Origin: Cladophialophora immunda
Lineage: Eukaryota; Ascomycota; Eurotiomycetes; Chaetothyriales; Herpotrichiellaceae
Length of the DNA: 64,000 bases
Reading direction: 5' to 3'
NCBI RefSeq assembly: GCF_000835495.1
Contig: NW_015622542.1
Coordinates: 6,943,936 to 7,007,935, forward strand
A program made the translations under genes and the position numbers. The notes under the pieces were generated by a model. The model was not told the DNA's origin. It saw only the letters and a program-made list of their open reading frames with translations, and did not search any database. Within the stretch, counting starts at the first letter, position 1, and each line of letters starts with the position of its first letter. Below are positions 1 through 11,823 of the stretch, piece after piece.

Positions 1-1042
1 TGGGAGAGAATATCGAGGTGCAGACGAATATATCTTTTATGGACGCTGCAAAAGGTGTCTCCAAGAACATCACTATCACGCCTCTTGTACAGTGCGGCAC
101 CTGCAAGGGTGATGGTTTGAAGCCAGGCTCTTCAAGGCAGCAGTGCAAACGCTGTAATGGGACCGGTACAAGAGTCCATGTCATGCAGGCCGGGTTTCAA
201 ATGGCATCTTCTTGCGACGCTTGCAGCGGAACCGGGGTTGTCATCCCGAGAGGCTCTGAATGCAATACATGTGCTGGAAATGGAGTGGTTCGCAAGAGGG
301 AAACCGTTGAGGTCGATATCCCAGGCGGAGTGGAGGATGGAATGCGTTTACGAGTGGCCGGCGCTGGTGACTATCCTCCTACGGGTATGTCAGCAAATCC
401 CAAAGCTCGAACCCAGCGTGGAGATCTGTACGTCTTCATTCGGGTAGCGCCAGATGCCAGGTTCAGCCGCAACGGAGCCGATATCCTCCACACCGCCTCA
501 ATACCCCTAACCACGGCGCTGCTTGGGGGAGAGGTGGTCGTACCGACACTCGATGGAGAAGTCAAAGTGAGGGTAGCGACCGGGACGTCTACTAACGACA
601 GAATTACACTTCCAGGAATGGGTATGAAGAGGCTTGGTGGACGCGGTGCCGGTTCTTCTGGAGACCTAAGGGTGGAGTTCAAAGTTCAAATGCCCAAATA
701 TCTGACGGCCAACCAGCGGACAATCATCGAGATGCTGGCTGACGAAATGGGTGACAAGACGGCGAAGAGAATCATGAACTTGGATAAGTACAAACAGTGA
801 GTGGACGGGACAATTTGACAAGCAGGCCCTTGACTGATTTTGCCAGGGAGCCTCCCAAAGACAACAAAGCATCCAAACCGTCTAACAAGGCCGCCGATCA
901 CAAGAACGAAGGATTTCTGAAATCTACCTGGCATCGTCTGACCCACCAGCATGATAACCTTGAACCGGGTAAGCCGGGCAAAGAGAAAGAGGCAGAACCG
1001 CAGGACGAGGATGAGCCAAAGAAGGCGTCCGGGTCTGGCTGA
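1..1042 (+). CDS. mdj1: Mitochondrial DnaJ chaperone MDJ1, 5' truncated by window edge
   Basis: Type I Hsp40 co-chaperone. Known Mdj1 proteins act in the mitochondrial matrix and stimulate Hsp70 (Ssc1) in protein folding. The frame is already open at the left edge, so the J domain and targeting peptide lie outside the window. Visible are the four zinc-binding CxxCxGxG repeats ([32 protein letters not shown]) and the complete C-terminal substrate-binding domain ending in [11 protein letters not shown] 50-nt intron (797-846, GTGAGT..CCAG) splices CA|G and joins the last exon, 847-1042. That exon encodes a charged tail containing [12 protein letters not shown] and ending KKASGSG, as in other fungal Mdj1 tails. 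Without the splice the frame stops at 798-800. Identity is very secure and the intron secure. Confidence 0.93.
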
Positions 1043-1697
1043 TTTCGTTTGCGTCAAGCATTGAATTCCACAATACCCATCTCCTGCCTTTTCACGACTC
1101 ATAGCGACGGCGATAGAATTTGGCCTCCGAGGAGGCTTTGGGCTTGCATATTTCTTGAGGTTGGCGTCCAAAAGAGTGTACAGTTTTCAATATATATCAC
1201 GGTATACTGGTGGTGTGATCCAATGGCCGCAGACTCCCATCTACTGTACAATCACCAGTGATGTTTGAAAAGGCAATTCAAAAGTGTAGTATGTAGCAAT
1301 GAACTGAATGCGAAGAATGCTTTCAAATTCAGATTGACGAGAGAAGTTAACTGTGGACTATGAACCTCAACACCACTGCTGCGTCTTTGAGAGTCAATAT
1401 TGAGTGCGAGGACTTCGTATAGCGCAAAGGATTACCGAGTAGAGGCTGCCTGAACCAATACTGCCGAGTGGGTCTGCGCTCGTCACTCATCGCGGGCGGG
1501 ACGTAGATCGCTTCATCCGCATTGCCCTGCAGGTGTCTATCTCAGAGTCGCCTCGCCTGGCCATCGAATCTCACTCTTCGAGACTGAATTCTCTGATTTG
1601 GCCTGTTGTTCTCGATGCGTTAATTCTTCCCCTCCCAAGAACCTGATTTCTCCCATCCCTCTCCCGTCGAAAATCATATCCCTCCACCGCCGTCAAG
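1043..1697. other. Intergenic: mdj1 3' flank and bro1 promoter
   Basis: About 650 bp between two genes on the same strand. The last 100 bp before the bro1 ATG is pyrimidine-rich (for example cttcccctcccaag near 1627), as is usual close to fungal transcription starts. I see no further gene. Confidence 0.6.
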
Positions 1698-4600
1698 ATG
1701 GTGCAAGCGCCTATGATATCCTGTCCGCTGAAGACAACTTCGGAGGTGAGCTGGGTCGAACCGCTGTCTCAGTATATACGCACGAGCTATGGAGACGACC
1801 CCAGTAAATATGTTGAAGAGATTGGAACGCTGAACAGGTTGCGGCAAGACATGAGGGGGGCTGGCGCCGACTCGGCGTCTGGAAGAGACCTGCTTTACAG
1901 ATACTATGGGCAACTAGAGCTGCTGGACCTCCGGTTCCCCATCGATGAAGCACACATCAAGATCTCTTTTCAGTGGTTTGACGCTTTCACGCGGGCCTCC
2001 ACATCACAGTACTCGTTGGCCTTCGAGAAGGCTTCCGTCATATTCAACATAGCCGCTGTCCTGTCCTGTCATGCAGCCGCTCAGAATCGCTCCGAGGACA
2101 AGGACCTGAAGACGGCCTATCACTCGTTTCAAGCATCTGCCGGCATGTTCACCTACATCAACGAAAATTTCCTCCATGCGCCCTCGACCGATTTGAATCG
2201 GGATACCATTAAAACCCTCATCAACATTGTTTTGGGTCAGGCGCAGGAAGTGTTCATGGAAAAACAAGTCCGCGACGGAAAGAAGCCAGCTCTCCTGGCG
2301 AAACTCGCTGCGCAAGCGCAATTCCTATACAGCCAGGCGAAGGAGGGTCTCGAATCCGACCATTCGCGAGGGGTATTCGAATCTTCTTGGTTAAAGCTGA
2401 TCCAGGTCAAAGCACTACACTTCTCTTCGCTAGCAGAGTATTATCAGGCATTGGCTGAGGAGGAGACCAATCAGCAGGGATCTGCGGTTGCGCGATTACA
2501 ACTGGCAGAGAAGTCAAGCAAGCAGGCCTACACATTCGCAAAGGCCTTTCCCTCATCACCATCCTCTGCTTCAAATCTCGGGTCCGACACCGCGCCAACG
2601 TTGCAGTCAATTACCAGGAGACAGATGGAGAGCGTACAAGAGAAGCTGGCATCTTCGGTCAAAGACAACGACTTCATATACCATCAGACAGTTCCACCAG
2701 AAGCCTCCTTGTCCCCCGTCACAAAAGTTCCAGCCGCGAAAGCCATCCCTCTCTCCGAGTTATATCAAGGGCAAGACATCCAAAGGATCATCGGGCCAGA
2801 CATTTTTCAGAAAATTGTCCCTATGTCAGTCACAGAGTCGGCAAGTATGTACGACGAGGAGAAGGCGAAGTTGATTCGATCCGAGGCGGAGAAGGTTGAA
2901 CAAGCCAATGGAGAGATGGCTGCAAGTCTCGATTACCTCAAGCTCCCCAACAGCCTCAATGTATTGAAAGGCGGTCTCGAACAAGAAATGGGGGTAGACA
3001 AGGAGTTTGAGCAATGGTGTCAAGAACTGGCGAACCATAAGTCCTTTGCCGCCGCATTTGAACAACTCCACAGAGACAAGCAGTCCGTTTTGGAAAGTTT
3101 GGCCAAGAGCACGAAACAACTTGACATGGAGGAGAGCGTCTGTGAAAAGATGCGATCCAAGTACGGAGCCGACTGGACCCAACAACCGAGTTCCAGGTTG
3201 ACGTCGACGCTCAGGGCCGATATTAAAAGCTACCGCGACACGGTGGATGAGGCAGGAAACAGTGATGCGCAGCTGTTTTCGACAGCGCGACAGTACGAAA
3301 ATGATTTTGAAGAGATGCGCAATGCAGGCGAACACGGCGAGGCCGACGTTCTCTATCAACAGGCGTTATATAAGGCCGGGTCTGGGACGAAAAACAGAGG
3401 CAAGGACGCTGATGAAGGTACGCTTCTTGACGAGGATTATGGGGAGGGAGGCTTGTCTGTGGCGGACCAGATCGCCAAGGTCGAAGATCTTCTACGGAAA
3501 CTCAATCTGGTGAAACGCGAACGAATGCAGGTTCTGAAAGATCTGAAGGAGAAAGTCCACACCGACGACATATCAAATGTGCTTATCCTGAACAAGAAGG
3601 CCATCGCGAATCAAGAAAACCAATTATTCCAAGCCGAGCTCGAGAAATTCCGATCTCACCAGAACCGGCTCATCTCGACGGTCCACAAACAGTCCTCGTT
3701 ACTGAAAGAATTGACCAAAACATACGGCGACTTGCTGCAAGACAAACGAGTCCGGTCAGACCAGCAGAGGTACGATGCCGTACAGAAGAGCAAGAACAGT
3801 GTCATGAACAAGTATCGGAGAATATTCAACGCGCACGAGGATCTGATACAGGGACTAATGCGTGCGCAAGGCTTCTACAGTGAAATGAAGGAAAGCGTCG
3901 ACAGTCTAGAGAAGAACGTCGATTCCTTCGTCAGCAATCGCAGAGCAGAGGGAGCGCAACTGCTTCATCAGATCGAGCAGACCAAAAACAGTTCGGCCGA
4001 TGGTCAAGCTGCTGCCGAGCAAAAGCGAATGCAAGAGTTGATGAATCGCTTGTCGATGGAGCCCAAGCCAACATCGCCTTCGCAATCAGAACCTCCAGCT
4101 CTTCCTCCTCTACCGCCGATGACCGTGTCCAGGTCTCCCGTCCCGGTTTCACCAACACACCCCACCACAAACGCCGATCCACGCTTTACGATCCCTCCCC
4201 GTCACTCACCGGCGCCAGTTATGCCCAACGGGTATTCTAATCACTTTCAGCCTCCGTCGCAGCCAAGGAACCCATCACCGATTGAGACCCAACATGTTTT
4301 TGCTCAAGGGGCAGCAGCGCCGCTCTCCTCAGGCTACAACCCCATGGCTTATCCAGAAAGGTCCGTTACATCACCAAGCCAGCAGCCTGCTTCCTACGGC
4401 TTCTCGCCAATCACTTCGCCTCCGCCCGGCTCGACGAATGCATATTTTCCACCACCCGGCCAAACTCACCAACCATTGGCGTTTACTTCCCCAAGCCACC
4501 AGTACCCTCAATACCCCTTCCCTCCTCTTCAACCGGGCGCACCTCCGCCGGGCGGCGCCTATCAGAGTCCCTCGCCGCATCCACAGGCGCCGCAGTCCCA

Positions 4601-4922
4601 ACCACCGTACCAGCAACACCAGCCTTATCAGCCCTCGCCATCGCCGTACAACATGCCTCAGAATTACGTCCCTCCGCCTCCGCCGCCGGGCCCGCCTGGC
4701 GGGGGATCAACAACACAGTACCCTCCTAACCCATCAGGAGTGTGGGCGAGTGGGCCGGGCGGGTATGCCAGCTATACACATCCCGTGAGATATGGGCAAC
4801 AGGGCCAGCAGCAAAGCCAAGCTCAGCCTCAAGGGCAGGCGCAGCAGGCGCAAGCCGGGAGTGGTGGGAATCTAGGAGGACAGGAGCAGGATCCATGGGC
4901 GGGATTAAATGCATGGAAGTAG
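1698..4922 (+). CDS. bro1: BRO1-domain ESCRT-associated protein (vacuolar protein sorting)
   Basis: 1074 aa, no intron. BRO1/ALIX-family protein. In fungi Bro1 binds the ESCRT-III subunit Snf7 and recruits the deubiquitinase Doa4 on endosomes during multivesicular-body sorting. The N-terminal BRO1 domain covers about residues 5-400 (GRDLLYRYYGQLELLDLRFP, AFEKASVIFNIAAVLS). A coiled V-domain follows to about 760 (ESVCEKMRSKYGADWTQQPS, HTDDISNVLILNKKAI, LTKTYGDLLQDKRVR). The last 280 residues are rich in Pro, Gln, Ser and Gly, ending in DPWAGLNAWK, a tail I recall from Aspergillus Bro1. The similar-length paralogue Rim20/PalA (pH signalling) was considered; the start MVQAPMISCPLK and the proline-rich C-terminus favour Bro1. 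The ATG at 1698 follows a pyrimidine-rich leader. Confidence 0.94.
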   Translation: MVQAPMISCPLKTTSEVSWVEPLSQYIRTSYGDDPSKYVEEIGTLNRLRQDMRGAGADSASGRDLLYRYYGQLELLDLRFPIDEAHIKISFQWFDAFTRASTSQYSLAFEKASVIFNIAAVLSCHAAAQNRSEDKDLKTAYHSFQASAGMFTYINENFLHAPSTDLNRDTIKTLINIVLGQAQEVFMEKQVRDGKKPALLAKLAAQAQFLYSQAKEGLESDHSRGVFESSWLKLIQVKALHFSSLAEYYQALAEEETNQQGSAVARLQLAEKSSKQAYTFAKAFPSSPSSASNLGSDTAPTLQSITRRQMESVQEKLASSVKDNDFIYHQTVPPEASLSPVTKVPAAKAIPLSELYQGQDIQRIIGPDIFQKIVPMSVTESASMYDEEKAKLIRSEAEKVEQANGEMAASLDYLKLPNSLNVLKGGLEQEMGVDKEFEQWCQELANHKSFAAAFEQLHRDKQSVLESLAKSTKQLDMEESVCEKMRSKYGADWTQQPSSRLTSTLRADIKSYRDTVDEAGNSDAQLFSTARQYENDFEEMRNAGEHGEADVLYQQALYKAGSGTKNRGKDADEGTLLDEDYGEGGLSVADQIAKVEDLLRKLNLVKRERMQVLKDLKEKVHTDDISNVLILNKKAIANQENQLFQAELEKFRSHQNRLISTVHKQSSLLKELTKTYGDLLQDKRVRSDQQRYDAVQKSKNSVMNKYRRIFNAHEDLIQGLMRAQGFYSEMKESVDSLEKNVDSFVSNRRAEGAQLLHQIEQTKNSSADGQAAAEQKRMQELMNRLSMEPKPTSPSQSEPPALPPLPPMTVSRSPVPVSPTHPTTNADPRFTIPPRHSPAPVMPNGYSNHFQPPSQPRNPSPIETQHVFAQGAAAPLSSGYNPMAYPERSVTSPSQQPASYGFSPITSPPPGSTNAYFPPPGQTHQPLAFTSPSHQYPQYPFPPLQPGAPPPGGAYQSPSPHPQAPQSQPPYQQHQPYQPSPSPYNMPQNYVPPPPPPGPPGGGSTTQYPPNPSGVWASGPGGYASYTHPVRYGQQGQQQSQAQPQGQAQQAQAGSGGNLGGQEQDPWAGLNAWK

Positions 4923-7900
4923 ATGGCACGGTTTTGGACCATTGTAGACAAATCATTTTGCGCTGAGCGTAATCGTAACAAGGTTGTTGTAAGTACCATG
5001 AGGAGCATGTAGTCATGAACCGAACGAGATTATTGGGGTTGTTGGTACACAGGATCTAGGGCTCTGCGGCAGCTATTTGCTAGATATGTCACTTGCAAAT
5101 GGCATGAACACCGTGGGTCTTCTTCCCACCCGATGAAATTGTTTTCAAGCCCGAGTCCTTGCTACCGGATCTTGGTTCCCTTGCCCGCTGATGCGGTCGT
5201 TCGCGGGAAACGAGAGGCGCAGAGGTTGGGAGCGACGAAATGGTCGTTCGCCTCCCAAAACGGAGCCTCGACCTTACAGAGAGACAGGCCTTAAGCTGGG
5301 TAATCCTTGGTATTACAACACAAAGGACACTCAAACTATTCGCTCCTTCGAAGGGATCTGCGTGGTAGATGGTGTGCAGGTGATGAGACTGCGCACTGAT
5401 TGATGCCCGATACACATTGCCTACCAGCCACGTTGGGCTCAGACGGGTTTTGCTATCGGGACACATTGAGACATCACAGCTGGAATTGAGATGGAATCAC
5501 TTTTGTTTGCACACCTACCTCGCTACAGTTGTCGAGTGAGGGAGCGTGGGATCTCGAGGTCGAGACCCTGGTAAGATCAGCATATCGAAATAACATGCGC
5601 CGTGGGAGGTCAGTGCCGCATAGGTAGATGATGGAGTAAGGGAAAGGTCGGTCTGTCATGCCTGCTGCTGGGGCCAAGGGTCGAGAACGAGCGACGAGAA
5701 GGTCGACAACATCCAAACAATCCCTCAAAGTCTTAGAAAGTGTACGCGAGAGAGCTGGGAAGTTGTCCCCCCCTCCCTTTGCAGGAACCCCGGGCGGTCC
5801 AGAGCACCAGGTTACACGGATAAATGATGGGGGGATGGCTGGTCTGCTGCCTCATGACCGTGCAACAACAACGAGAGTCCCAAATCCCTGCAGCACACAG
5901 GTGTCCCAATCCTGATGGTGGAATCTTCCGCCTTTTCTTCCAGCCAGCCAGGACGTGATAGCCCAGTCCAGATTGCGGTTATCACACTGAAGTTCCTCCG
6001 CGTACGAGGGTCTTTCCAAGGAGTTGAGCTGGATGTGATGGGATTCCAGGGGGCCGAGAAGCGGAGTCCCCATGAGTCACGATCTTTTGAAATTGTATTC
6101 TTGCCTCTGTGGCTGGCGAGGTCTCGCATGCAGGCCAACATCCAAGTTTGCTTCGATGCCCTGGGTGATGTCTCCGGTGGTGTCTACCCGGTAGATGCAA
6201 GCAGAGGCCCACCCATACTCGTATCTCGAGCGCCACTCGCTTGTGGGGGTGTGGCGAGTTGTCGTCTCGTGTGCCGTAAGATGGTCATTCGGTAGGGGTG
6301 AATGGGGGCGCATGCGCAGTTGTTTGCTTCACCGACATCGTTCCACGCCTCAGAGGCTTCTGGTTCGTTGCGACCACAAAGTCATGACGCAAGGTTAAGA
6401 AGCCATTCGATCCCAACAATTTCTCAAGGTCGTATTGGTATGTCAGGAAGCTATTGTTGTAGTAATGACACTGGGGGGTTTCGGCACCAAGGTTCGTCCT
6501 CTGTCGAAACTTGTTCCCACTAGGGCAAGCGGAAGCAGTTCCTCATTTTGGAAAAACCCGGGGTAAAGATGAAAACAACGACTAATACCGAGTAATACCC
6601 CTTGGCCTATTCCCAAAGAAGCGTATGCTGAACACACAATGTCAAGTTGACCGAGTCAAGATGTGCTGGGAAAACCATGCTAAAATGCCTGGAGTTGAAG
6701 CTTTGTCCGTCTGCCTACCATCTCAATCGGGTTGACTGATTTTCTAGCATGACGACAGGCGACGGGGATATGGAAGAAGCGGGTTTTTGGAGCCTGTTCA
6801 AGGGCTATTGGCTCCTCCCCCACAAGGAACTAAATCGTTAGGCAGGTCGCTCCGGAGCACTTGGGGAATAGTACATATATGGGGAAAATTGTGGGCTGTG
6901 ACTTGCTGATCCATTGGAGAGAGTGTGTGACTGCGTCCGGCGCACGCCTGACCACCAGAACCTCGTAAGTGCTGGCGGTCCCTGCACACCATCCAGTAGC
7001 AGAGAGTGGAACTGGAGGCTTGTAGAGAGAGGGAGGTGTCGGATGTGTGAGATGTGAAAACCAAAAATCAGAGAGGGGACCAACCACTGCCGTTTTAGCC
7101 TGATGCGGAACCGACGTGATCAACGCATCCTTCACCATGGAAGAGCTCCGCAAATGCATGCCCACTTGGGAGTTGATGACAGTCGCAGTCGATTCGATGA
7201 TACCTGTTTGCTACTGACCGACAGCCAAAAGACTTCGGGCGAATGGGAACTCTAAGAAAAGGACTGTGGAACGGGCATCTGGGTGCGAAGCAGCCGACGT
7301 CTCCAGGATCACGGCGGTTGCTAGGTGTTTGCTCTGTTGGCCTCCACGCCATGGCTCGTCGTGGAGACTTGGCTGTCGACGCTCATAGGTGATGGATGCG
7401 CTCGGGGTTTTCAGCTGTAGACGCGGGTCGTCATTGGGCTCGCTGTTGTTGACCGCTTGGGGGCCTCCCATGCAAGAACACCAAGCCAATACCACAAATC
7501 TGAGGCAGGGAGCAAGGAATGTGCCTGTCACAACAATGACGAGGCACTGTCGATCTCGCCGTTCACCGCAAGTCCCTTGGACTTGCCAGAAGCCTGACTT
7601 TCCACCAGGAAACGACTTGAGTCCGTGTCCCTCGTGTTGGCCGTGCCCTGAGAAGTCACCGACACGAGGCCTTTGAGAAGCATGTGAGAGGCTGAGCAGC
7701 GGAGGAAAAGCAAATTGGCGTAACTCAGCCTATCAGTGCTCCAGTCACGCTCTCCTCTTCTGTGACTTCGCCTCTCGGCTGATCGGCCTGTCCTTGACAC
7801 TGAGGTCGACCAAACATGCGAAAAGTAACAGCCTTTGCGAGAAGACAGTACGAGACACTAGGCACCTGCCACACGCCTTGTCCATCCCTAAGCTCTTCAC

Positions 7901-10533
7901 GGACCCCAATACGGGCTTGACATGTGCTCAAGTCACAGCTAAGACGTGCCCCCAAAAGTGTCTGTGGGCACCCTTCAATACGATGCTGTCATGAGCATGT
8001 GCGATCTGCAAGGATTGGGGTCAAATTGGTTCACATGGGGGCATTCTCGAGATAAGGATGAAGCCTGGGGGCGGTTGACTTCGGCCAGCCCAACTCGCAA
8101 CCAAGGAACAGTATGGTGTTTCTCCTGGCGGCAGGCGGTCGGCTCGGTTTGCCCATCCCCACGAAACACAGGAAAGGGGCAGATGCCAATTCCCCCCCAA
8201 AAAGGCCGACGTATAATCAGCCTTTCAAAACCCACCCCTCAAAGGTTGGAAATTCCCACCCAAGATGGCTGTGTGGTGGGGCCTGGCGCCCAGGAAGCTT
8301 GCAGGAATACGAATGCCGCATTCTCCGCCATTTGCGGGCGATCGGTGCATGAAGTTAGATTTGTGTGGGGGAGAAGACAAAAAAACTGCGGAAAATGCGG
8401 GAAAATGGGGAATGGAATCCGTTCCAAAGAATGCGCTCCGCCCGCCTCGTTCAGTTTGTCGCTTGCAAAGTCGACGTGTTCCACATTCCGTCACAATTTC
8501 CGGCGTTTTGCACGTCTCTTGGGTGAGGCCAGACCTTTTGCTAGCGCCGGCGAAACAGTGCGGATTGACAGGTATCCTTCAGGGGGAGGGGGGATTGGCG
8601 CTGAGACATGTCAGAAGAGTCGAGAGGTGCCGACCACTTATGGCTTGTCTCGCCGATGTCAAAAACCTTGACCGACCTTGACCGCCGTGAGACATCTGTG
8701 GTCCAATTCCGAATGCAGCCGCTGGTGGACAAACGACACCTGACTGGTTTGCGCGAGGCGAAGAGGTCGGTGGTTGGAGATTTGGCCCTCGCCCTAATTG
8801 CAGCGTTGACCGCGAGTCAAGATACAGAGCTCAGAGAGAGTAGCATTCCCTCCCAGACCTTCTCAGGCCATACTCCGGTCTCGGTATAAAGAGTTCAATA
8901 GGGTGTGTAAAACACCGTGTGTCTGACATGGTTCTCCACAGTTGCGTCCATCACATCTCGATCAAGACTGCCGGTCTGGCCCAGTTGCAAATCGCCCGAG
9001 GATATACCCTCGGCTCAAGCGCCTGAATCAGCACGGCAAGGGTGCCTAGTAATATTGATTTTCTGAAGTCATTTGTCCTCGTTCCATCAGTCACTGGCTT
9101 TGCGTGACCTCGGGTTCAGTCAGTCTGGAGACTGATCGGCTGGTCGGAACCGGCAACGGTAAATGGATTCCCGCGCCGAGCCAAGGTAGCGATGGATGGT
9201 ACTTCTCGCCGTCTTGCAGATGCAAAGGCTAGATCGCACCCCGACGGACGCTGCCTCCGCATCCTTTTCGAGTCTGAGCGACACAGGCTGGGGACTCCGC
9301 GATTGCCCACCCCAGGCTTCGGGCTGCTCGTCCGGGGAGCGTTCGCACCAGGAAAGCAGTTTGAACTTCGAGTGTTTGACAAGCCGCAAGAACCTCGTGT
9401 TTGCCCTGCCCCCCCCCAGGACGGTCTCCAAATCTCTTGAGGCAGGAATTTGGCCCGTCACTCGGCCCTTCAGCTGGTCTGGTCACAATGCATCAGCGCT
9501 GCATAGTGTGGGGGGAACATGGTTTCAGCCAGGCTGTTGAGATGAGCACACAAGGAGGGCGTCTCCGAAGCAATAGGTCTCAGCGAAAGCAGAGTAGGTG
9601 CTGAGTAGCCCTCATTTGTCCTGCTCGGCTGTTTCCCCCTCCCCATCAGCTAGGTTTGTGAAGGTGCGGGATCCCCAAACGCCGTGTCGTCGAGGGTTTG
9701 TGCGAGCCTGGAGACTGGGCTGCCCACTGTAGAAAGATGACAATCACTTCGCTTGTCGCCCCCAACATGCTGTCAGGCTTCTACCCCGAACCCGTACTGA
9801 GTCCGGAGTTTGGATCAGTTCTCAGCTTTTGAAATGAACAAGACACTAGGCTGCACCGTGACTCAGCTGTCCAGATTCCGGACGACGCGGAGACGACTTT
9901 GTGGGGTTCAGCCTCTGTGTTCTGGAGGTTGCAAGGTCTGGGATTGCCAGGATCCTTGTGGAGGATCAAATGATTAGCTGAATGCATTATCAGATTCGGT
10001 CAGGCCATGACCCAAGAGAAACTCTTGGCTGGCCGTGGTGGGCTTGTTCGCTGAGCCCGCGCGGCGAGCAGGCAGAACGTTCACAGGCAGTCACGATAAC
10101 GAGGGCTAGAGGTGCTTAGCATTCGTAAGGTTGAATTGGCTATCTCAAAATTACACATGTAAACAGGGGATTGGCTGCTCGAAACTCTAGGAGCACACAT
10201 TTACCAGGTTTGATACCATCATACCATACATCCCGTCACCAATGAACACCACTCTATTTGGGCGCAATCATGCGGCGCATTCCCCCTTGTTGTCCGGATC
10301 CGTCTATAGCCTGCTCCTCGCTGTGATATCGTTCTCCAATTCGTCCCAGTGTCCCATGAGACTGGGGGCTTCATCCTGAGTAAAATATAAATCACTTCCA
10401 AACGCCCGAAACAAAAGAAAGTCCAGGAAGGAAAGAGGATTGGGCTGCTCATCCGCGAAACCAATACACACACACTCGTCATCAAGTAGACCACAGCGGA
10501 CTCCGTAGAACACCTGTGTCATTGTGATTCCAG
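4923..10533. other. 5.6-kb gene-poor region between bro1 and creA 3' ends
   Basis: Both flanking genes end here (bro1 on plus, creA on minus), so no promoter is required. Every open frame is short and none shows a recognisable domain, conserved motif or plausible exon chain. The composition resembles single-copy DNA; I saw no AT-rich RIP-like block and no terminal repeats. A TATA-like GTATAAAG lies near 8884 on plus without a downstream reading frame. An untranslated RNA cannot be excluded from sequence alone. Confidence 0.6.
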
Positions 10534-11823
10534 TCACCTTGAAAAATCACCATTGATCGACGCCGCCGTACTAGATTCTCCTGAACTTAAACCGCCTGGT
10601 AGATGTAGCATCTCGGCCACTCCAATCTTGGGAAGCTGCGGCACGGGCAGTTTCCGTTGCGCCCCGGTGACAATGTCTGCTATAGAAGGGCCAGAGTGCT
10701 GTGGCGTTGGAACGTGGGAGTAGGATCCATCAGCTTGTGGCTCCATAGGCGCCAAAAGAGGAGTGTGTCCAAGCGAGAGGTGGCGCAGCCCTGGAAGCTG
10801 TAGATCACTGCCGTGAGGTCTCAGACGTGGAGAGTGTCCTGGGGTGGCAAGGGGTGTATGGTCAGGAGTGGGCGATATTGACTCGTGAGAGAAGGTCGGT
10901 GAGGAGGGAGCTGTTGAATGTGGCGAGTTCGGCCTCGATCTCTTCACCCGGTGGTCGTCATCGTGGTTTTCCTGGGAATGGGACCTCGACATGGAGTGCG
11001 AGATGGCGTATGCCGAGAGCGAAGGCAAACGTCCGTTGGTGTTGTGTGATCGATGACTGAACAGATGGTGTTGGTGCTGGTAGGGGACTCTAGTAATGTG
11101 CTCGTCTCGCTCTACTTGAGATGCGGCGGTTGCGAGGAGATTGATGTCCATCGGGTTCCTGTCGTCATTCCGATTGAAGAGTCCATGATGGGAAGACATC
11201 TGAGAGCCGTGAGGGACCTGAACCGCAAAGGAATGAGGCGGTGAGACGTTCGGGGAGCCAACAGCTGAAGTAGGGGCTGACCGAGGCATGGTACTCTTGC
11301 TGGGCGGCGGCATCATCTGGGCCTGTGAAGCAAAGTTCTGGTTGGAGCCATCTTGGAGGCCAGCGAGAGCGGCGGCGGCGGCAACTTGGTGAGTCTTCTG
11401 GTTTCTTCGCGAGTTGGGATTGTTGTGAATGCGCGAATGGCGAGTCAACTCGTCAGATCGACTGAAACGCTTGCTGCAACCGGGGAACTGGCAGGCGTGT
11501 GGCTTCTCGCCAGTGTGTGTACGGATATGTCGGGTTTGGTGCTCCAGGCGGTGGAAGGCTCTGTCGCAAAGAGGACATTTGTAAGGTCGAGGGAGGTCCT
11601 GTCTTTCTTCTGGGTTGGGAGCCTGAGCACCCATAGCCGTCGGCATCAGGCTGACAGCGGCTGCCATGTTACCGTCGGGGTGCGTGGTTGTCGAGGGGTG
11701 GTTTGACTGAAGGTTTGTGGTTATGGACTCGTGCGAAGGTTGAGAAGAGGAAGGAGAGTCGGAGGAAGGAGGAGAAGGATTGAGGATGGCAGTAAAGTCT
11801 ACTGCAGACGAAGAGCGTTGCAT
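10534..11823 (-). CDS. creA: CreA/Mig1-type carbon catabolite repressor (C2H2 zinc finger)
   Basis: 429 aa, no intron. DNA-binding repressor that mediates glucose repression through SYGGRG sites. Two adjacent C2H2 fingers occupy about residues 83-103 (CPLC..H-X3-H) and 111-133 (CQFPGC..H-X3-H), joined by the TGEKP linker. The recognition residues RLEHQ and RSDEL match Mig1/CreA. Downstream are the fungal CreA regions [19 protein letters not shown] and [20 protein letters not shown]. The start chosen is the ATG at 11823 ([10 protein letters not shown]), the usual CreA N-terminus. The open frame extends 21 codons further upstream, but only to a GTG (11886) with no ATG. The gene stands alone between two multi-kilobase regions without recognisable genes. 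Confidence 0.96.
   Translation of the reverse strand: MQRSSSAVDFTAILNPSPPSSDSPSSSQPSHESITTNLQSNHPSTTTHPDGNMAAAVSLMPTAMGAQAPNPEERQDLPRPYKCPLCDRAFHRLEHQTRHIRTHTGEKPHACQFPGCSKRFSRSDELTRHSRIHNNPNSRRNQKTHQVAAAAALAGLQDGSNQNFASQAQMMPPPSKSTMPRSAPTSAVGSPNVSPPHSFAVQVPHGSQMSSHHGLFNRNDDRNPMDINLLATAASQVERDEHITRVPYQHQHHLFSHRSHNTNGRLPSLSAYAISHSMSRSHSQENHDDDHRVKRSRPNSPHSTAPSSPTFSHESISPTPDHTPLATPGHSPRLRPHGSDLQLPGLRHLSLGHTPLLAPMEPQADGSYSHVPTPQHSGPSIADIVTGAQRKLPVPQLPKIGVAEMLHLPGGLSSGESSTAASINGDFSR

Noticed and set aside
7946..8671. 241-aa plus-strand frame downstream of creA
   Set aside because: Composition is unlike a folded protein and overlapping frames on both strands are nearly as long; no motif.
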